From Sanguibacter suarezii NBRC 16159 (GTDB lineage Bacteria; Actinomycetota; Actinomycetes; Actinomycetales; Cellulomonadaceae), in NCBI RefSeq assembly GCF_001552735.1, contig NZ_BCRT01000013.1, forward strand, positions 124,001 to 188,000: a stretch of 64,000 nt of DNA. Direction: 5' to 3'. Shown piece by piece: positions 26,932 through 35,478 of this stretch (positions are counted from its first letter, which is position 1; every line of letters begins with the position of its first letter). A program made the position numbers and the translations under genes. The notes beneath the pieces were generated by a model, which was not told the origin of the DNA, made no database searches, and saw nothing but the letters and a program-made list of their open reading frames with translations.

Positions 26932-27699
26932 ATGATGGGTGCGCACCACGCGATCTCAGGCTCAGCAGCCTGGGTCGCGGTCGCCGGCACGGGTCCGCTC
27001 ATGCTCGGCCTCTACCCTGCCTCCGACTCCGGCATCCTCATCGGGGCCGTCGTCTGCGCCGGCGCCGCCCTGTTGCCCGACGCCGACCACCACAACGGCA
27101 CCATCGCCTCCTCCCTGCCCCCGCTGTCCACCGTGGTCACCCGAGCAGTGGCTCGGGTGAGCGGCGGGCACCGCAACGGCACCCATGGGTTGCTGGCCAT
27201 CCCCCTCGCCGTCCTGCTCGCCGTCGGAGCCGGGCTCATCGGGCTGGAGACCGAGGCCTTCGGCCGGGTGGCCCTCGGTGCGGGGGTGCTCTCGCTGCTG
27301 CTCGTCGCCTACGCCGCGAAGGCCCTGAGGATCACCAATGACGGCAGCTGGGTGCGCTCGTGGGGCCTCGCGCTCATCATCTCGACTCTGGTGACCCTCT
27401 ACGCGCCGCAGGAGTGGGAGTGGCTGCCGCTCGCCGTCGGGCTCGGCGTGGCGGTGCACATCGCCGGTGACATGCTCACCACGGGTGGGGTCCCGCTGCT
27501 GTGGCCGCTGCGGATGCGCCCACCGCGCTGGTGGCGCCGGACGCCCGTCCTCAACGACGTGTGGCTGTCCAGCGGACGCCTCTCGCTACCCGTCCTGGGA
27601 GACACCGGATCGATCCGGGAATGGGCCTTGGCTGTGCCCCTGACCGTCTACACCGTCTATGGGTGCCTGGGCGCCGTCGCGGGCCTCCTCCAGTCCTGA
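26932..27699 (+). CDS. YdjM-like membrane-bound metal-dependent hydrolase (DUF457)
   Basis: The 255-residue membrane protein shows the DUF457/YdjM pattern: an N-terminal GAHHAISG, LLPDADHHNGTI, GHRNGTHGLLA, and HIAGDMLTTGGVPLLWPL. These provide several His and Asp residues suited to metal binding, spread between about six membrane segments. Family members are called membrane-bound metal-dependent hydrolases, but few have been tested; YdjM of E. coli is SOS-linked. Two tandem ATG codons (26932 and 26935) are possible starts. It stands alone, with 101 bases before the next gene. Confidence 0.82.
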   Translation: MMGAHHAISGSAAWVAVAGTGPLMLGLYPASDSGILIGAVVCAGAALLPDADHHNGTIASSLPPLSTVVTRAVARVSGGHRNGTHGLLAIPLAVLLAVGAGLIGLETEAFGRVALGAGVLSLLLVAYAAKALRITNDGSWVRSWGLALIISTLVTLYAPQEWEWLPLAVGLGVAVHIAGDMLTTGGVPLLWPLRMRPPRWWRRTPVLNDVWLSSGRLSLPVLGDTGSIREWALAVPLTVYTVYGCLGAVAGLLQS

Positions 27700-27800
27700 C
27701 GGCCCGGCTCGATCGGTCCGTGGTGGCCGCGGCGCTGCCAGGACGCACGCCTGCATCGCTGCACCGTGCGTGACCCACCCGCCGCACGTACGATCCACAG

Positions 27801-28706
27801 ATGAGCGCTCCGGTGCAGGATACGCGGACGATCGTCGTGACGGGAGCCGCTGGTCCCGCAGGACGGGCCCTCGGTGCGCAGTTCTCCCGTCACCCCGGAG
27901 CTGGCACCCTTCACGTCGTCGGCGTGGACCTCGCCCCCGCTCCTGTCCCAGGCTTCGAGACCGTCGAGGCCGTCCCGGCGGCGACCGATCCCGCCTACGA
28001 GCGGGCGACCATCGACCTTCTCTCCCGGCACCGACCCGACCTGCTCCTACCGACGGTGTCCGAGGAGCTCCCGCGCCTCGCCGTCCTCGCACACGCCGTG
28101 GGGCTGGGGAGCACCGTCGTCCTCTCGGCGCCAGGTCCGACCGCGGTCGCCGGGGACAAGCTCCTCACCATGTGGGACCTGGCCCGGCACGGCGTCGCTG
28201 TGCCGCGGCACATGGCGAGCACGGACGTCCGCTCCGCCTCCGCCGCTCTTGACTGGGCGGGAGGCCAGCCGATCGTCGTCAAGCCGCGCACGTCACGCGG
28301 CGGACGGGGTGTCCACGTCGTCGAGGACCCGCAAGACCTCGTGTGGGACCGGTTGGACGGGTCCTGGATCGTCCAAGAGTTCGCTCCCGGCGACGAGTAC
28401 AGCCCGCAGGTCTACCGCTCCCCCACCTCCGGCCGGTGCGTCGTCGTGGTCCTCCAGAAGACAAGGCTCGAGCGCGGACGGGTAGGCAATGCGACCGCGG
28501 TCGAACGAGTGGAGGGGGCAGACGACGTCGCCGCGCTGGCGACGCAGGCTGTCGAGGCACTGGACCTCGTCGGCCCGCTGGACGTCGACGTGCGGCGACT
28601 CGTCGATGGCACGCCGGTCATCCTCGAGATCAACGCACGCTTCGGTGCGGTCTCGGCTGCTGCACCCGAGCTGCTCGAGGCGGTCCTCGCCGACTGGCCA
28701 GGCTGA
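27801..28706 (+). CDS. ATP-grasp ligase
   Basis: The 301-residue protein has a Rossmann-like N-terminus (TIVVTGAAGPAGRALGAQF) that resembles the pre-ATP-grasp domain. An ATP-grasp core follows, with PIVVKPRTSRGGRGV (nucleotide-binding loop), WIVQEFAPGDEYSPQVY, and VILEINARFGAVSA carrying the metal-binding Glu-x-Asn. It is closest in style to carbamoyl-phosphate synthetase and D-Ala ligase-like enzymes that form amide bonds through acyl phosphates. The glycosyltransferase starts two bases after its stop, so the two are coupled. The substrate is unknown; ligation of an acyl or amino acid to a sugar precursor is inferred from context. Confidence 0.82.
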   Translation: MSAPVQDTRTIVVTGAAGPAGRALGAQFSRHPGAGTLHVVGVDLAPAPVPGFETVEAVPAATDPAYERATIDLLSRHRPDLLLPTVSEELPRLAVLAHAVGLGSTVVLSAPGPTAVAGDKLLTMWDLARHGVAVPRHMASTDVRSASAALDWAGGQPIVVKPRTSRGGRGVHVVEDPQDLVWDRLDGSWIVQEFAPGDEYSPQVYRSPTSGRCVVVVLQKTRLERGRVGNATAVERVEGADDVAALATQAVEALDLVGPLDVDVRRLVDGTPVILEINARFGAVSAAAPELLEAVLADWPG

Positions 28707-28708
28707 CG

Positions 28709-29989
28709 GTGACAGCCGTCTTCACGTCGCTGCTGTTCGTGCTCGGCGTCACGGTGCTGGTCGCCGGGTTCGTGCGACTCCTCCTCGTCCCCTTCGCCCT
28801 CGTGTTCGAGCTGCGTGAGCGGCGTGCTCGACCAGGCCCGGCAGGGTGCGGTCCCTCGTTCGCCGCTGCTCCACAGGTGAGCGTCGTCGTCCCTGCCTAC
28901 AACGAGGCGGTCGTCGTCGAGAACTGCGTGCGCTCGATCCTGCGCAGCGACCACCCGCGCCTCGAGGTCGTGTGCGTCGACGACGGGTCCTCAGACGGCA
29001 CCTTCGACGTCCTGGCGCGCCTTGCGGGCAAGGATCCGCGGGTGACGGCCCTCCGCCAGGAGAACTCCGGCAAGGGCGCCGCGCTCAACCGGGGGATCGC
29101 CCATGCACGCGGAGAGATCATCCTTCTCGTCGACGCCGACGGGCTCTTCCGGCGTGACACCATCACCCACCTGCTGCGGGGATTCCGGGACTCCCGCGTC
29201 GGTGCCGTCTGCGGGAACGACCGTCCCGTCAACCTCGATCGTGTGCTGCCCCGCCTGCTCTGCCTCATCAGCCACCTGGGAACCGGCCTCATGCGCCGCG
29301 CCCTCGACGTGCTCGGCTGCCTCCCGGTGGTCTCTGGCAACGTCGGAGCCTTCCGGCGCGAGGTCCTCGATGCGGCCGGGCCGCTGCGCACCGACACCCT
29401 CGGCGAGGACCTGGAGCTGACGTGGCGGATCCACCGCGAGCGGTACGCGGTCACCTTCGCCCCCGACGCGCTCGTCTATGCCGAGTCGCCGTCGACCGTC
29501 CGCGGCCTGTGGCGCCAGCGTGTGCGGTGGGCCCGCGGTCTGCTGCAGGTCACCGGGATCCACCTGCGGATGGTCGGCAACCCTCGGTACGGAGCGTTCG
29601 GCCTCTACCTCCTGTACAACTCGTTCAGCCAGATCGTCGTGCCCTTCCTGCAGGTGCTCGCTGCCATCACGCTCGCCGTCCTCGCCGGCGTCGACGGCGT
29701 AGCGTGGTTGCCGGACGACTGGTGGTCCTGGGTCCTCTTCGTGGGGTTGCCGGTCTCGGTGGGGCTCCTGCTGCTCTCGATCCTGCTCGACCGGGCACCG
29801 GGGGATCTGCGTCATGTCTGGACCGTCCCGCTGTGGCCCGTGTACTCCACCCTCATGACCTTCGTCATGCTCGACGCCGCCAGGCTCGAGCTCCAGAACG
29901 CGGAGGAACGATGGAACAAGCTCGACCGCAGCGGGACAGTGTCCGTGGCGGGTCTCCTCGACGACGACGATGGCCGTGGGTCGTCATGA
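28709..29989 (+). CDS. Membrane family 2 glycosyltransferase (processive type)
   Basis: The 426-residue protein begins with one membrane helix, then a cytoplasmic GT2 domain. The domain has SVVVPAYNE, VDDGSSDGT, LLVDADG (the DxD metal site), the acceptor-side TLGEDLELTWRI (ED) and QRVRWARG (a QxxRW-type motif). Two or more membrane helices close the protein. This layout matches processive synthases of the cellulose, hyaluronan and poly-N-acetylglucosamine (PgaC/IcaA) group, which polymerise a sugar and move it across the membrane. The GTG at 28709 starts two bases after the ATP-grasp stop. Its 3' end overlaps the next gene by 79 bases. Confidence 0.88.
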   Translation: MTAVFTSLLFVLGVTVLVAGFVRLLLVPFALVFELRERRARPGPAGCGPSFAAAPQVSVVVPAYNEAVVVENCVRSILRSDHPRLEVVCVDDGSSDGTFDVLARLAGKDPRVTALRQENSGKGAALNRGIAHARGEIILLVDADGLFRRDTITHLLRGFRDSRVGAVCGNDRPVNLDRVLPRLLCLISHLGTGLMRRALDVLGCLPVVSGNVGAFRREVLDAAGPLRTDTLGEDLELTWRIHRERYAVTFAPDALVYAESPSTVRGLWRQRVRWARGLLQVTGIHLRMVGNPRYGAFGLYLLYNSFSQIVVPFLQVLAAITLAVLAGVDGVAWLPDDWWSWVLFVGLPVSVGLLLLSILLDRAPGDLRHVWTVPLWPVYSTLMTFVMLDAARLELQNAEERWNKLDRSGTVSVAGLLDDDDGRGSS

Positions 29990-31134
29990 TTCTCGCCCCG
30001 CTGGTCGCCGCTGCGCTGGTCGCTCTTCTCCTCGCCCGCCCGTGGGAGGACGTCCCGCCTCTCCTCGGACCGGTGGACCCACCGGAGCACATACGATCGC
30101 TGAGCATCGACTTCGGCATCGTGACCGACCCAGCGACTGACTGGAGCGTCGTCAACGACCGGCTGGACGAGGTGGCTGCCACGTCCGTCGACCTCAATGC
30201 GGGCCGGGTGGAGTTCACCGGGTTCGACTGGGAGGCGTACCCCGATGCCGCCGCTGAGCCGGGCAGGGATCACATCGCCAGGGCCGCGCGCGCCCTGCGC
30301 ACGATGGCCGACGGGTCACCGCGCCAGATCGGTCTTGTGGTGGACGCCTACGTCCCGGAGTGGATCCGGCAGGATCCCTCGGTCGCCGGCAAGGACGCCG
30401 CCGGACAGCCCGGCCCCTACCAGCCGTCCGCCACCGCGCTCACCGACGGCCCCGTCGGGCAACGGCTCGTCGAGTACGTAGCAGCCCTCGGCGAACGCTA
30501 CGGCCCGAGCCAGATCACGATCACTGAGCTCTTCCTCGACCGGTACAGCTATGGCGACGACGATCTCGCGCTGTACCGGGAGATGACCGGAGCCACCGAC
30601 TGGCCGCGTGGCGCCGACGGGCAGATCGACGAAGGGGCACCAGAGCTCGGTACCTGGCGGTCCGAGGTGCTGGCCAGCCTCCTGGCGCGCATGCGGACAG
30701 CACTTGACGAGGTCCGGGACGGTGAAGGCAAGCAGATCGAGCTCGCGATGGACGTCCGCGTCAACTGGGCCGACCTGGCGAGCGGCGACGCGTCCAGCGG
30801 CCATGACTTCGAGATCCTGCTCCGGTCCGTCGACCGGTTGGTCGTGTGGGCCTACATCGGTGTCCTCCAACGGTCGGTCGACGAGGTCGGTGCCCTCACA
30901 GCAGCCCTCGCCGCGAGCGACATCGACTCGGACCGCATCACCGTCTCGGTCGGCCTCTGGGGCCCCGACGGAGTCCAGCCGATCCCGGTCGAGACGATGG
31001 CCGAGGCGGTCACCCTTGCAGGGACCAACGGGATCAGGGCCGTCCATGTCACGCCGTACTCGCTCATGTCGGAGCCGTACTGGACGGCGCTGGCAGGAAT
31101 CTGGGTGCCGCAGGCGGAGGCTGAAGGCGACTAG
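29911..31134 (+). CDS. Membrane-anchored TIM-barrel glycoside hydrolase-like protein
   Basis: This 407-residue protein has an Arg-rich cytoplasmic head, a single helix at about residues 25-42 and a large outside domain. Regular strands such as IGLVVDAYVPEW, ITITELFLDRYSYGDDD, IELAMDVRVNW, LVVWAYIGV and RAVHVTPYS suggest a TIM barrel, with acidic residues in ITELFLDRY and AMDVR as possible catalytic groups. It recalls the hydrolase domain of PgaB that acts on poly-GlcNAc, but the match is by layout only. The ATG at 29911 has GGAGGA upstream and lies inside the glycosyltransferase gene; an ATG at 29986 would lack the head. The stop shares CTAG with the sensor kinase gene. Confidence 0.7.
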   Translation: MEQARPQRDSVRGGSPRRRRWPWVVMILAPLVAAALVALLLARPWEDVPPLLGPVDPPEHIRSLSIDFGIVTDPATDWSVVNDRLDEVAATSVDLNAGRVEFTGFDWEAYPDAAAEPGRDHIARAARALRTMADGSPRQIGLVVDAYVPEWIRQDPSVAGKDAAGQPGPYQPSATALTDGPVGQRLVEYVAALGERYGPSQITITELFLDRYSYGDDDLALYREMTGATDWPRGADGQIDEGAPELGTWRSEVLASLLARMRTALDEVRDGEGKQIELAMDVRVNWADLASGDASSGHDFEILLRSVDRLVVWAYIGVLQRSVDEVGALTAALAASDIDSDRITVSVGLWGPDGVQPIPVETMAEAVTLAGTNGIRAVHVTPYSLMSEPYWTALAGIWVPQAEAEGD

Positions 31135-32819
31135 CTCGCTGCGTCGGGACGCGCCTCCCCCGATCGCGGGAGATCCGGGAGCAGCACGTCGACCTGGGTA
31201 CCGACGCCGGGCTCGCTGCTCAGTGTCATCGTGCCGCCGTGCGTGTCGACGATTCTCTGGACGAGGGACAGCCCGAGCCCGACGCCTCGCACCCGGAGCT
31301 GCCGGGTGGCCCGCGTGCGGTAGAAGCGTTCCGTGACGTGCTCCAGCTCGTCGGCAGCGATGCCCCTGCCCTCGTCGCTCACGCGGATGTGCGCCCGCCG
31401 TGCCCCGCTCACGTCAGCCTCCGCGGTCACGGTAACCTGCACGTGCCCTCCCCGAGAGCTGTACTTCACCGCGTTGCTCACGAGGTTGTCGACCACCTGG
31501 GCCAGGCGCTGCGCGTCGGAGACGAGCGGCACCGTCACATCGCCGTCGACGAGGACGCTGACCCCTGCGGCCTCGGCTGCCGGCCGCTGGCTCTCGACGA
31601 TCCCTTGGACCACCGTCACCACATCCACGTCCTCCGGCCTCAGCAGGTCCGCGCCAGCAGCCATCTGGGCACTGGTGAGCAGGTCGTCCACGAGCGTCTG
31701 GAGCCTGTGCGCGCTGCGCTCCACGACATCGAGGTACCTCTGCTGCTCGGCGTCGAGCCTGCCTTCCTCCAGACGGAGGAGGTCGACGTATCCGAGGATC
31801 GACGCGAGCGGGGTGCGCAGCTCATGGCTGACGAGGCCGATGAACTCGTCCTGTGCATTCTGTTCCTCGTGGCGCCCCGTGACGTCCGTGGCGACGAAGA
31901 GATAGCCCGGGGGCAGCTCCGGGGCGGTCCCGGCGAGCGGAGGCCGCGGCGTCACGACGATCTCCAGATACCGGCGTGTCCCGTCCGGCAGCAGCACGTC
32001 CCACTCTCCCACCTCTGTCCCTCCGTCCGCGGCCTCCCCCAGGAGGAGCCGCCCGACCGACCCCGTGCCCCCTTCGACCTGGTCGGCGGCGACGAGCTCT
32101 GTGACAGGGCGACCGAGGAGATCCGCCGCGGAGCGGCCGAAGACCTTCTCCGCACCGGTGTTGACCGAGACGATCACGCCCTGCGCGTCCGTCGCGAGGA
32201 AGCCCTGCTCGGTGGCCGAGGCCAGGATGCTCGCGAGGGTGTCCCGGGAGTCTCGGACCTCTTGGGCGGCGACGGCGAGGGCGTCCCGCGCAGCGGCGAG
32301 CTGCTTGGCCTGACCGACGGCCATGTCGACGACCAGGTGCACGCCCACGACGAGCGGCGCGATGATGAGGAACGTGACACAGGCGCGAAGCACGGCGTAC
32401 TCACGGCCGATGTCGACGACCACCGGGACGAGGAGGATGAAGGCGAATCCCACGAGCGAGAGGACCACTGCTGACCGACCCGGACGGACCGCGAGGCTCA
32501 CGACGGGGAGGAGGGCCAGTGTGTCAAAGTTCGGGCTCGCCGTCCCGGTGCCCACGTCGAGAAGCGCCACAGCCACCATCTGCACGAGCGGGAGAGCCTT
32601 CCGCCAATCCGCAGGCCAGCGGGACCAGTCGCCCAGAAGACCGAAGACCATCACGGAGACGGACAGCGCGGCAGCCAGCATGACGATCGCCGGGTGAGCG
32701 GGCTTGAACGCGACACTCACGAGCACGGCGCACACCACGATCCCTACCGTGGCGGGGACTTCCCTCCTGCCGACCGCGTCGTCCTCGAACCACCACGTCC
32801 AGCGCACCGGCACGACCAT
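31131..32819 (-). CDS. Membrane sensor histidine kinase with PAS domain
   Basis: The 562-residue protein has about six membrane helices in residues 20-165 with only short loops, so it probably senses an in-membrane or cytoplasmic signal. A coiled linker and a PAS domain follow (about 195-320, GFLATDAQGVIVSVN). Then come HisKA with the phospho-His in VSHELRTPLASI and a HATPase domain with DNLVSNAVKYS and VSDEGRGIA. The ATG at 32819 overlaps the response regulator stop by one base (TGATG), so the two are co-translated. The end meets the hydrolase-like gene at a shared CTAG. Confidence 0.92.
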   Translation of the reverse strand: MVVPVRWTWWFEDDAVGRREVPATVGIVVCAVLVSVAFKPAHPAIVMLAAALSVSVMVFGLLGDWSRWPADWRKALPLVQMVAVALLDVGTGTASPNFDTLALLPVVSLAVRPGRSAVVLSLVGFAFILLVPVVVDIGREYAVLRACVTFLIIAPLVVGVHLVVDMAVGQAKQLAAARDALAVAAQEVRDSRDTLASILASATEQGFLATDAQGVIVSVNTGAEKVFGRSAADLLGRPVTELVAADQVEGGTGSVGRLLLGEAADGGTEVGEWDVLLPDGTRRYLEIVVTPRPPLAGTAPELPPGYLFVATDVTGRHEEQNAQDEFIGLVSHELRTPLASILGYVDLLRLEEGRLDAEQQRYLDVVERSAHRLQTLVDDLLTSAQMAAGADLLRPEDVDVVTVVQGIVESQRPAAEAAGVSVLVDGDVTVPLVSDAQRLAQVVDNLVSNAVKYSSRGGHVQVTVTAEADVSGARRAHIRVSDEGRGIAADELEHVTERFYRTRATRQLRVRGVGLGLSLVQRIVDTHGGTMTLSSEPGVGTQVDVLLPDLPRSGEARPDAAS

Positions 32820-33892
32820 CAGGTCGCCCCGTGGTCCGCGTCTGCCCCCTGCCCGTCCACCGCGGGTGCAGCTGTCACCGACGAGCCGGCGACCGCCACC
32901 GTCTCGCTCGCGCGCACGGTCTCGAGCGGTTCGACCTCACGGGCCGGGCTGAAGCGCGCCCAGTAGCGGGCCGTGGCACGCACCACGTCGGGCTGCATGT
33001 ACTCGCGATGCGCCTGGGAGACATAGGCCGCGAGCATCTCGAGCTTGGTGTCGATGAAGCCGTCGATGTCGACAAAGCGGTTGGGCGCGAAGGCGACTGT
33101 CGCCGACGGGCTCTGGAAGCACCACACGTTCTTGACCTGCCGTGCCGCCACCTCCACCGCCTCGTGCACCGCACGATGGTCCTGGTGGCGGTCGTGGGCG
33201 CTGTGGGTGTAGATCCTGTCCGGCTGCATCTCGAACACCACCTCCTCGATCGCCGTGATGAGACCCGCGGCCGGGTCGAGGCGGGTGTCGGGGAAGTCGA
33301 GATGGATGAGCCGCGCACCGACCACGGACGCAGCCGCCGCCGCCTCGGAACGCCGCGCCGACGTGCTCCCGCCCACGGCCCCACCGGAGAGCGTGAGGAT
33401 GACGAGCTCATCACCGGCTGCGGCGTGCGCGGCCAGCGTCCCACCCGCAGCGATCTCGACATCGTCTGGGTGGGCACCGACCGCGAGGACCCGTTGGCGA
33501 GACTCCGTGCGAACGGCGCGGGCCCGCTGAGCGAGCTCGGTGGCCCGCTGCACGAGCACCGCGGTCGTGACGGGCTTGATGAGAAACTCGTCCGCAGCGC
33601 TGCGGAGGGCATCGATCGCGTGATCGACGGTCGGGTAGGCGGTGACGATCATGATCGGCAGGGTCGGGTCGAGGGCACGCACCTCAGGGATGATCTGCAG
33701 GCCGGAGGCCCCCGGGAGCTGGATGTCGCTGACGAGCACGTCGTAGGTGCTCCTGCCCAGTGCAGCAAGCGCCTCCTCGGCTGAGGCCGCGACGTCGACG
33801 CTCATCCCACCGTGACGTTCAAGTGCGATCCGCATGAATTCGGCTGCGTCGGCGTCGTCCTCCAGAACGAGCGCCCTGAACGTCTCGGCCAC
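32819..33892 (-). CDS. Response regulator fused to PIG-L/LmbE-type zinc deacetylase
   Basis: The 357-residue protein joins a receiver domain (residues 6-120: acidic EDD at 11-13, phosphoacceptor Asp 56 in DVLVSDIQLPG, Lys 106 in FLIKPV) to a PIG-L/LmbE domain. The latter has AHPDDVE at 140-146, supplying His 141 and Asp 144 as zinc ligands, and HSAHDRHQDH at 230-239, supplying further His. Proven members (MshB, PIG-L) remove acetyl from GlcNAc-type sugars. No DNA-binding domain is present, so phosphorylation probably controls the enzyme directly. The GTG at 33892 has GGAGG six bases upstream. It is the first gene of a two-gene operon with the sensor kinase. Confidence 0.9.
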   Translation of the reverse strand: MAETFRALVLEDDADAAEFMRIALERHGGMSVDVAASAEEALAALGRSTYDVLVSDIQLPGASGLQIIPEVRALDPTLPIMIVTAYPTVDHAIDALRSAADEFLIKPVTTAVLVQRATELAQRARAVRTESRQRVLAVGAHPDDVEIAAGGTLAAHAAAGDELVILTLSGGAVGGSTSARRSEAAAAASVVGARLIHLDFPDTRLDPAAGLITAIEEVVFEMQPDRIYTHSAHDRHQDHRAVHEAVEVAARQVKNVWCFQSPSATVAFAPNRFVDIDGFIDTKLEMLAAYVSQAHREYMQPDVVRATARYWARFSPAREVEPLETVRASETVAVAGSSVTAAPAVDGQGADADHGAT

Positions 33893-33988
33893 GTGTGCCT
33901 CCTCGATCGGCGGGTGATCCCACCGTACCCGGACACCTCACTCACGGCGCGGGGTTGCAGGCACAGGCCCTGGCCTGCGCCAGGACGA

Positions 33989-34024
33989 CGAAGCGCCCCC
34001 GGTCCGAGGACCAGGGGCGCTTCG
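33989..34024 (-). terminator. Terminator after pyk
   Basis: CGAAGCGCCCC at 33989-33999 pairs with 34014-34024 (11 bp), with an inner GGTC/GACC extension past one mismatch. It lies 23 bases downstream of the pyk stop and 97 bases before the response-regulator start. Confidence 0.75.
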
Positions 34025-34047
34025 ACGTCGAGCGGGTCGTGCGTGGA

Positions 34048-35466
34048 TCAGACCTCGTCGCCGATGCGGTGAACGAGGATCGAGTTGGTCGTGCCCGAGA
34101 CGCCGACCGGTGCGCCGGAGACGACGACGACGAGGTCGCCGACCTCGGCGAGGCCGTTGGCCTGCAGGGTCGTGTCGACCTGGCGGACCATCGCGTCGGT
34201 GCTGTCGACCGAGGGAACCTCGTAGGACTGGGTGCCCCAGGTCAGCGACAGGACGTTGCGGACGTCCTGGCGGGGGGTGAAGGCCAGCAGCGGCAGAGCC
34301 GAGCGCAGGCGAGACATCCGGCGAGCCGAGTCACCGGACTGGGTGAAGGTCACGAGGTACTTGACGCCGAGGATCTCACCGATCTCGGCAGCGGCACGCG
34401 TGATCGCGCCACCGCGGGTGTGCGGGGTCGAGCCGAGCGGGGCGATCCGCTCGCGGCCGAGCTCCTCGGTGCTCTCGATGATGCGAGCCATGACGCGCAC
34501 GGCCTCGATCGGGTAGTCACCGACAGACGTCTCACCGGAGAGCATGACAGCGTCTGCACCGTCGAGGACGGCGTTGGCGCAGTCCGAGGCCTCGGCGCGG
34601 GTCGGGCGGGGAGCGGTGATCATGGACTCGAGGACCTGGGTGGCCACGATGACCGGCTTGGCGGCGCGGCGAGCGAGCTCGATCGCGCGCTTCTGCACGA
34701 GGGGGACCTGCTCGAGGGGCAGCTCGACACCGAGGTCGCCACGGGCGACCATGATGCCGTCGAAGGCGTCGACGATCTCGACGAGGTTCTCGACAGCCTG
34801 CGGCTTCTCGATCTTGGCGATGACGGGAAGGACGCGGCCTTCCTCTTCCATGATGCGACGAACGTCGTCGTAGTCGGCCGCGCTGCGCACGAACGACAGG
34901 GCGATGATGTCCGCGCCCAGGCGCAGGGCCCAGCGGAGGTCAGACTCGTCCTTGTCGGACATGGCCGGCACGGAGACGGCGACGCCGGGGAGGTTGAGTC
35001 CCTTGTTGTTGGAGACGGGGCCAGAGACCTCGACGCGGGTGACGACGCGGGGGCCTTCGACCGCGGTGACGCGGACGAGCACGCGGCCGTCGTCGATGAG
35101 GATCGGGTCGCCGACGCGGGCGTCGTTCGGCAGGCCCTTGTGCGTGGTGGAGACGAGCTCCTTGGTGCCCACGACGTCTTCGGTGGTGATGGTGAAGGTG
35201 TCACCGACGTTGAGCCACTGCTTCTCGTCGTTGGCGAAACGTCCCAGACGGATCTTGGGGCCCTGCAGGTCGACGAGCACGGCGACGGAACGGCCAGAGG
35301 CCTTCGCGGCGGCGCGCACGTTGTGGTAGACGGCTTCGTGCTCTTCGGGCTCCCCGTGGCTACGGTTGATCCGGGCGACGTCCATTCCGGCGTCGACCAG
35401 GTTCTGCAGCTGCTCGAGGGAGGCGGTTACGGGTCCGATGGTGCAAACGATCTTTGCTCTGCGCAT
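34048..35466 (-). CDS. pyk: Pyruvate kinase
   Basis: Pyruvate kinase converts phosphoenolpyruvate and ADP to pyruvate and ATP. The 472-residue product has MRRAKIVCTIGP at the N-terminus, active-site INRSHGEPEEH, the catalytic Lys in VIAKIEKPQAV, metal-site Glu and Asp around [11 protein letters not shown], and SGETSVGDYP. A C-terminal regulatory domain follows. A -10-like TAGGCT lies exactly six bases before the ATG at 35466, which suggests a leaderless mRNA; the intervening GGAG would be too close for a ribosome site. It lies downstream of gltBD on the same strand. Confidence 0.96.
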   Translation of the reverse strand: MRRAKIVCTIGPVTASLEQLQNLVDAGMDVARINRSHGEPEEHEAVYHNVRAAAKASGRSVAVLVDLQGPKIRLGRFANDEKQWLNVGDTFTITTEDVVGTKELVSTTHKGLPNDARVGDPILIDDGRVLVRVTAVEGPRVVTRVEVSGPVSNNKGLNLPGVAVSVPAMSDKDESDLRWALRLGADIIALSFVRSAADYDDVRRIMEEEGRVLPVIAKIEKPQAVENLVEIVDAFDGIMVARGDLGVELPLEQVPLVQKRAIELARRAAKPVIVATQVLESMITAPRPTRAEASDCANAVLDGADAVMLSGETSVGDYPIEAVRVMARIIESTEELGRERIAPLGSTPHTRGGAITRAAAEIGEILGVKYLVTFTQSGDSARRMSRLRSALPLLAFTPRQDVRNVLSLTWGTQSYEVPSVDSTDAMVRQVDTTLQANGLAEVGDLVVVVSGAPVGVSGTTNSILVHRIGDEV

Positions 35467-35472
35467 AGCTCC

Positions 35473-35478
35473 AGCCTA
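35473..35478 (-). promoter_or_regulatory. -10-like TAGGCT placed for a leaderless pyk transcript
   Basis: TAGGCT on the minus strand is followed by six bases and then the pyk ATG. Transcription would therefore start at or next to the A of the start codon. The -35 region is weak. Confidence 0.45.
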
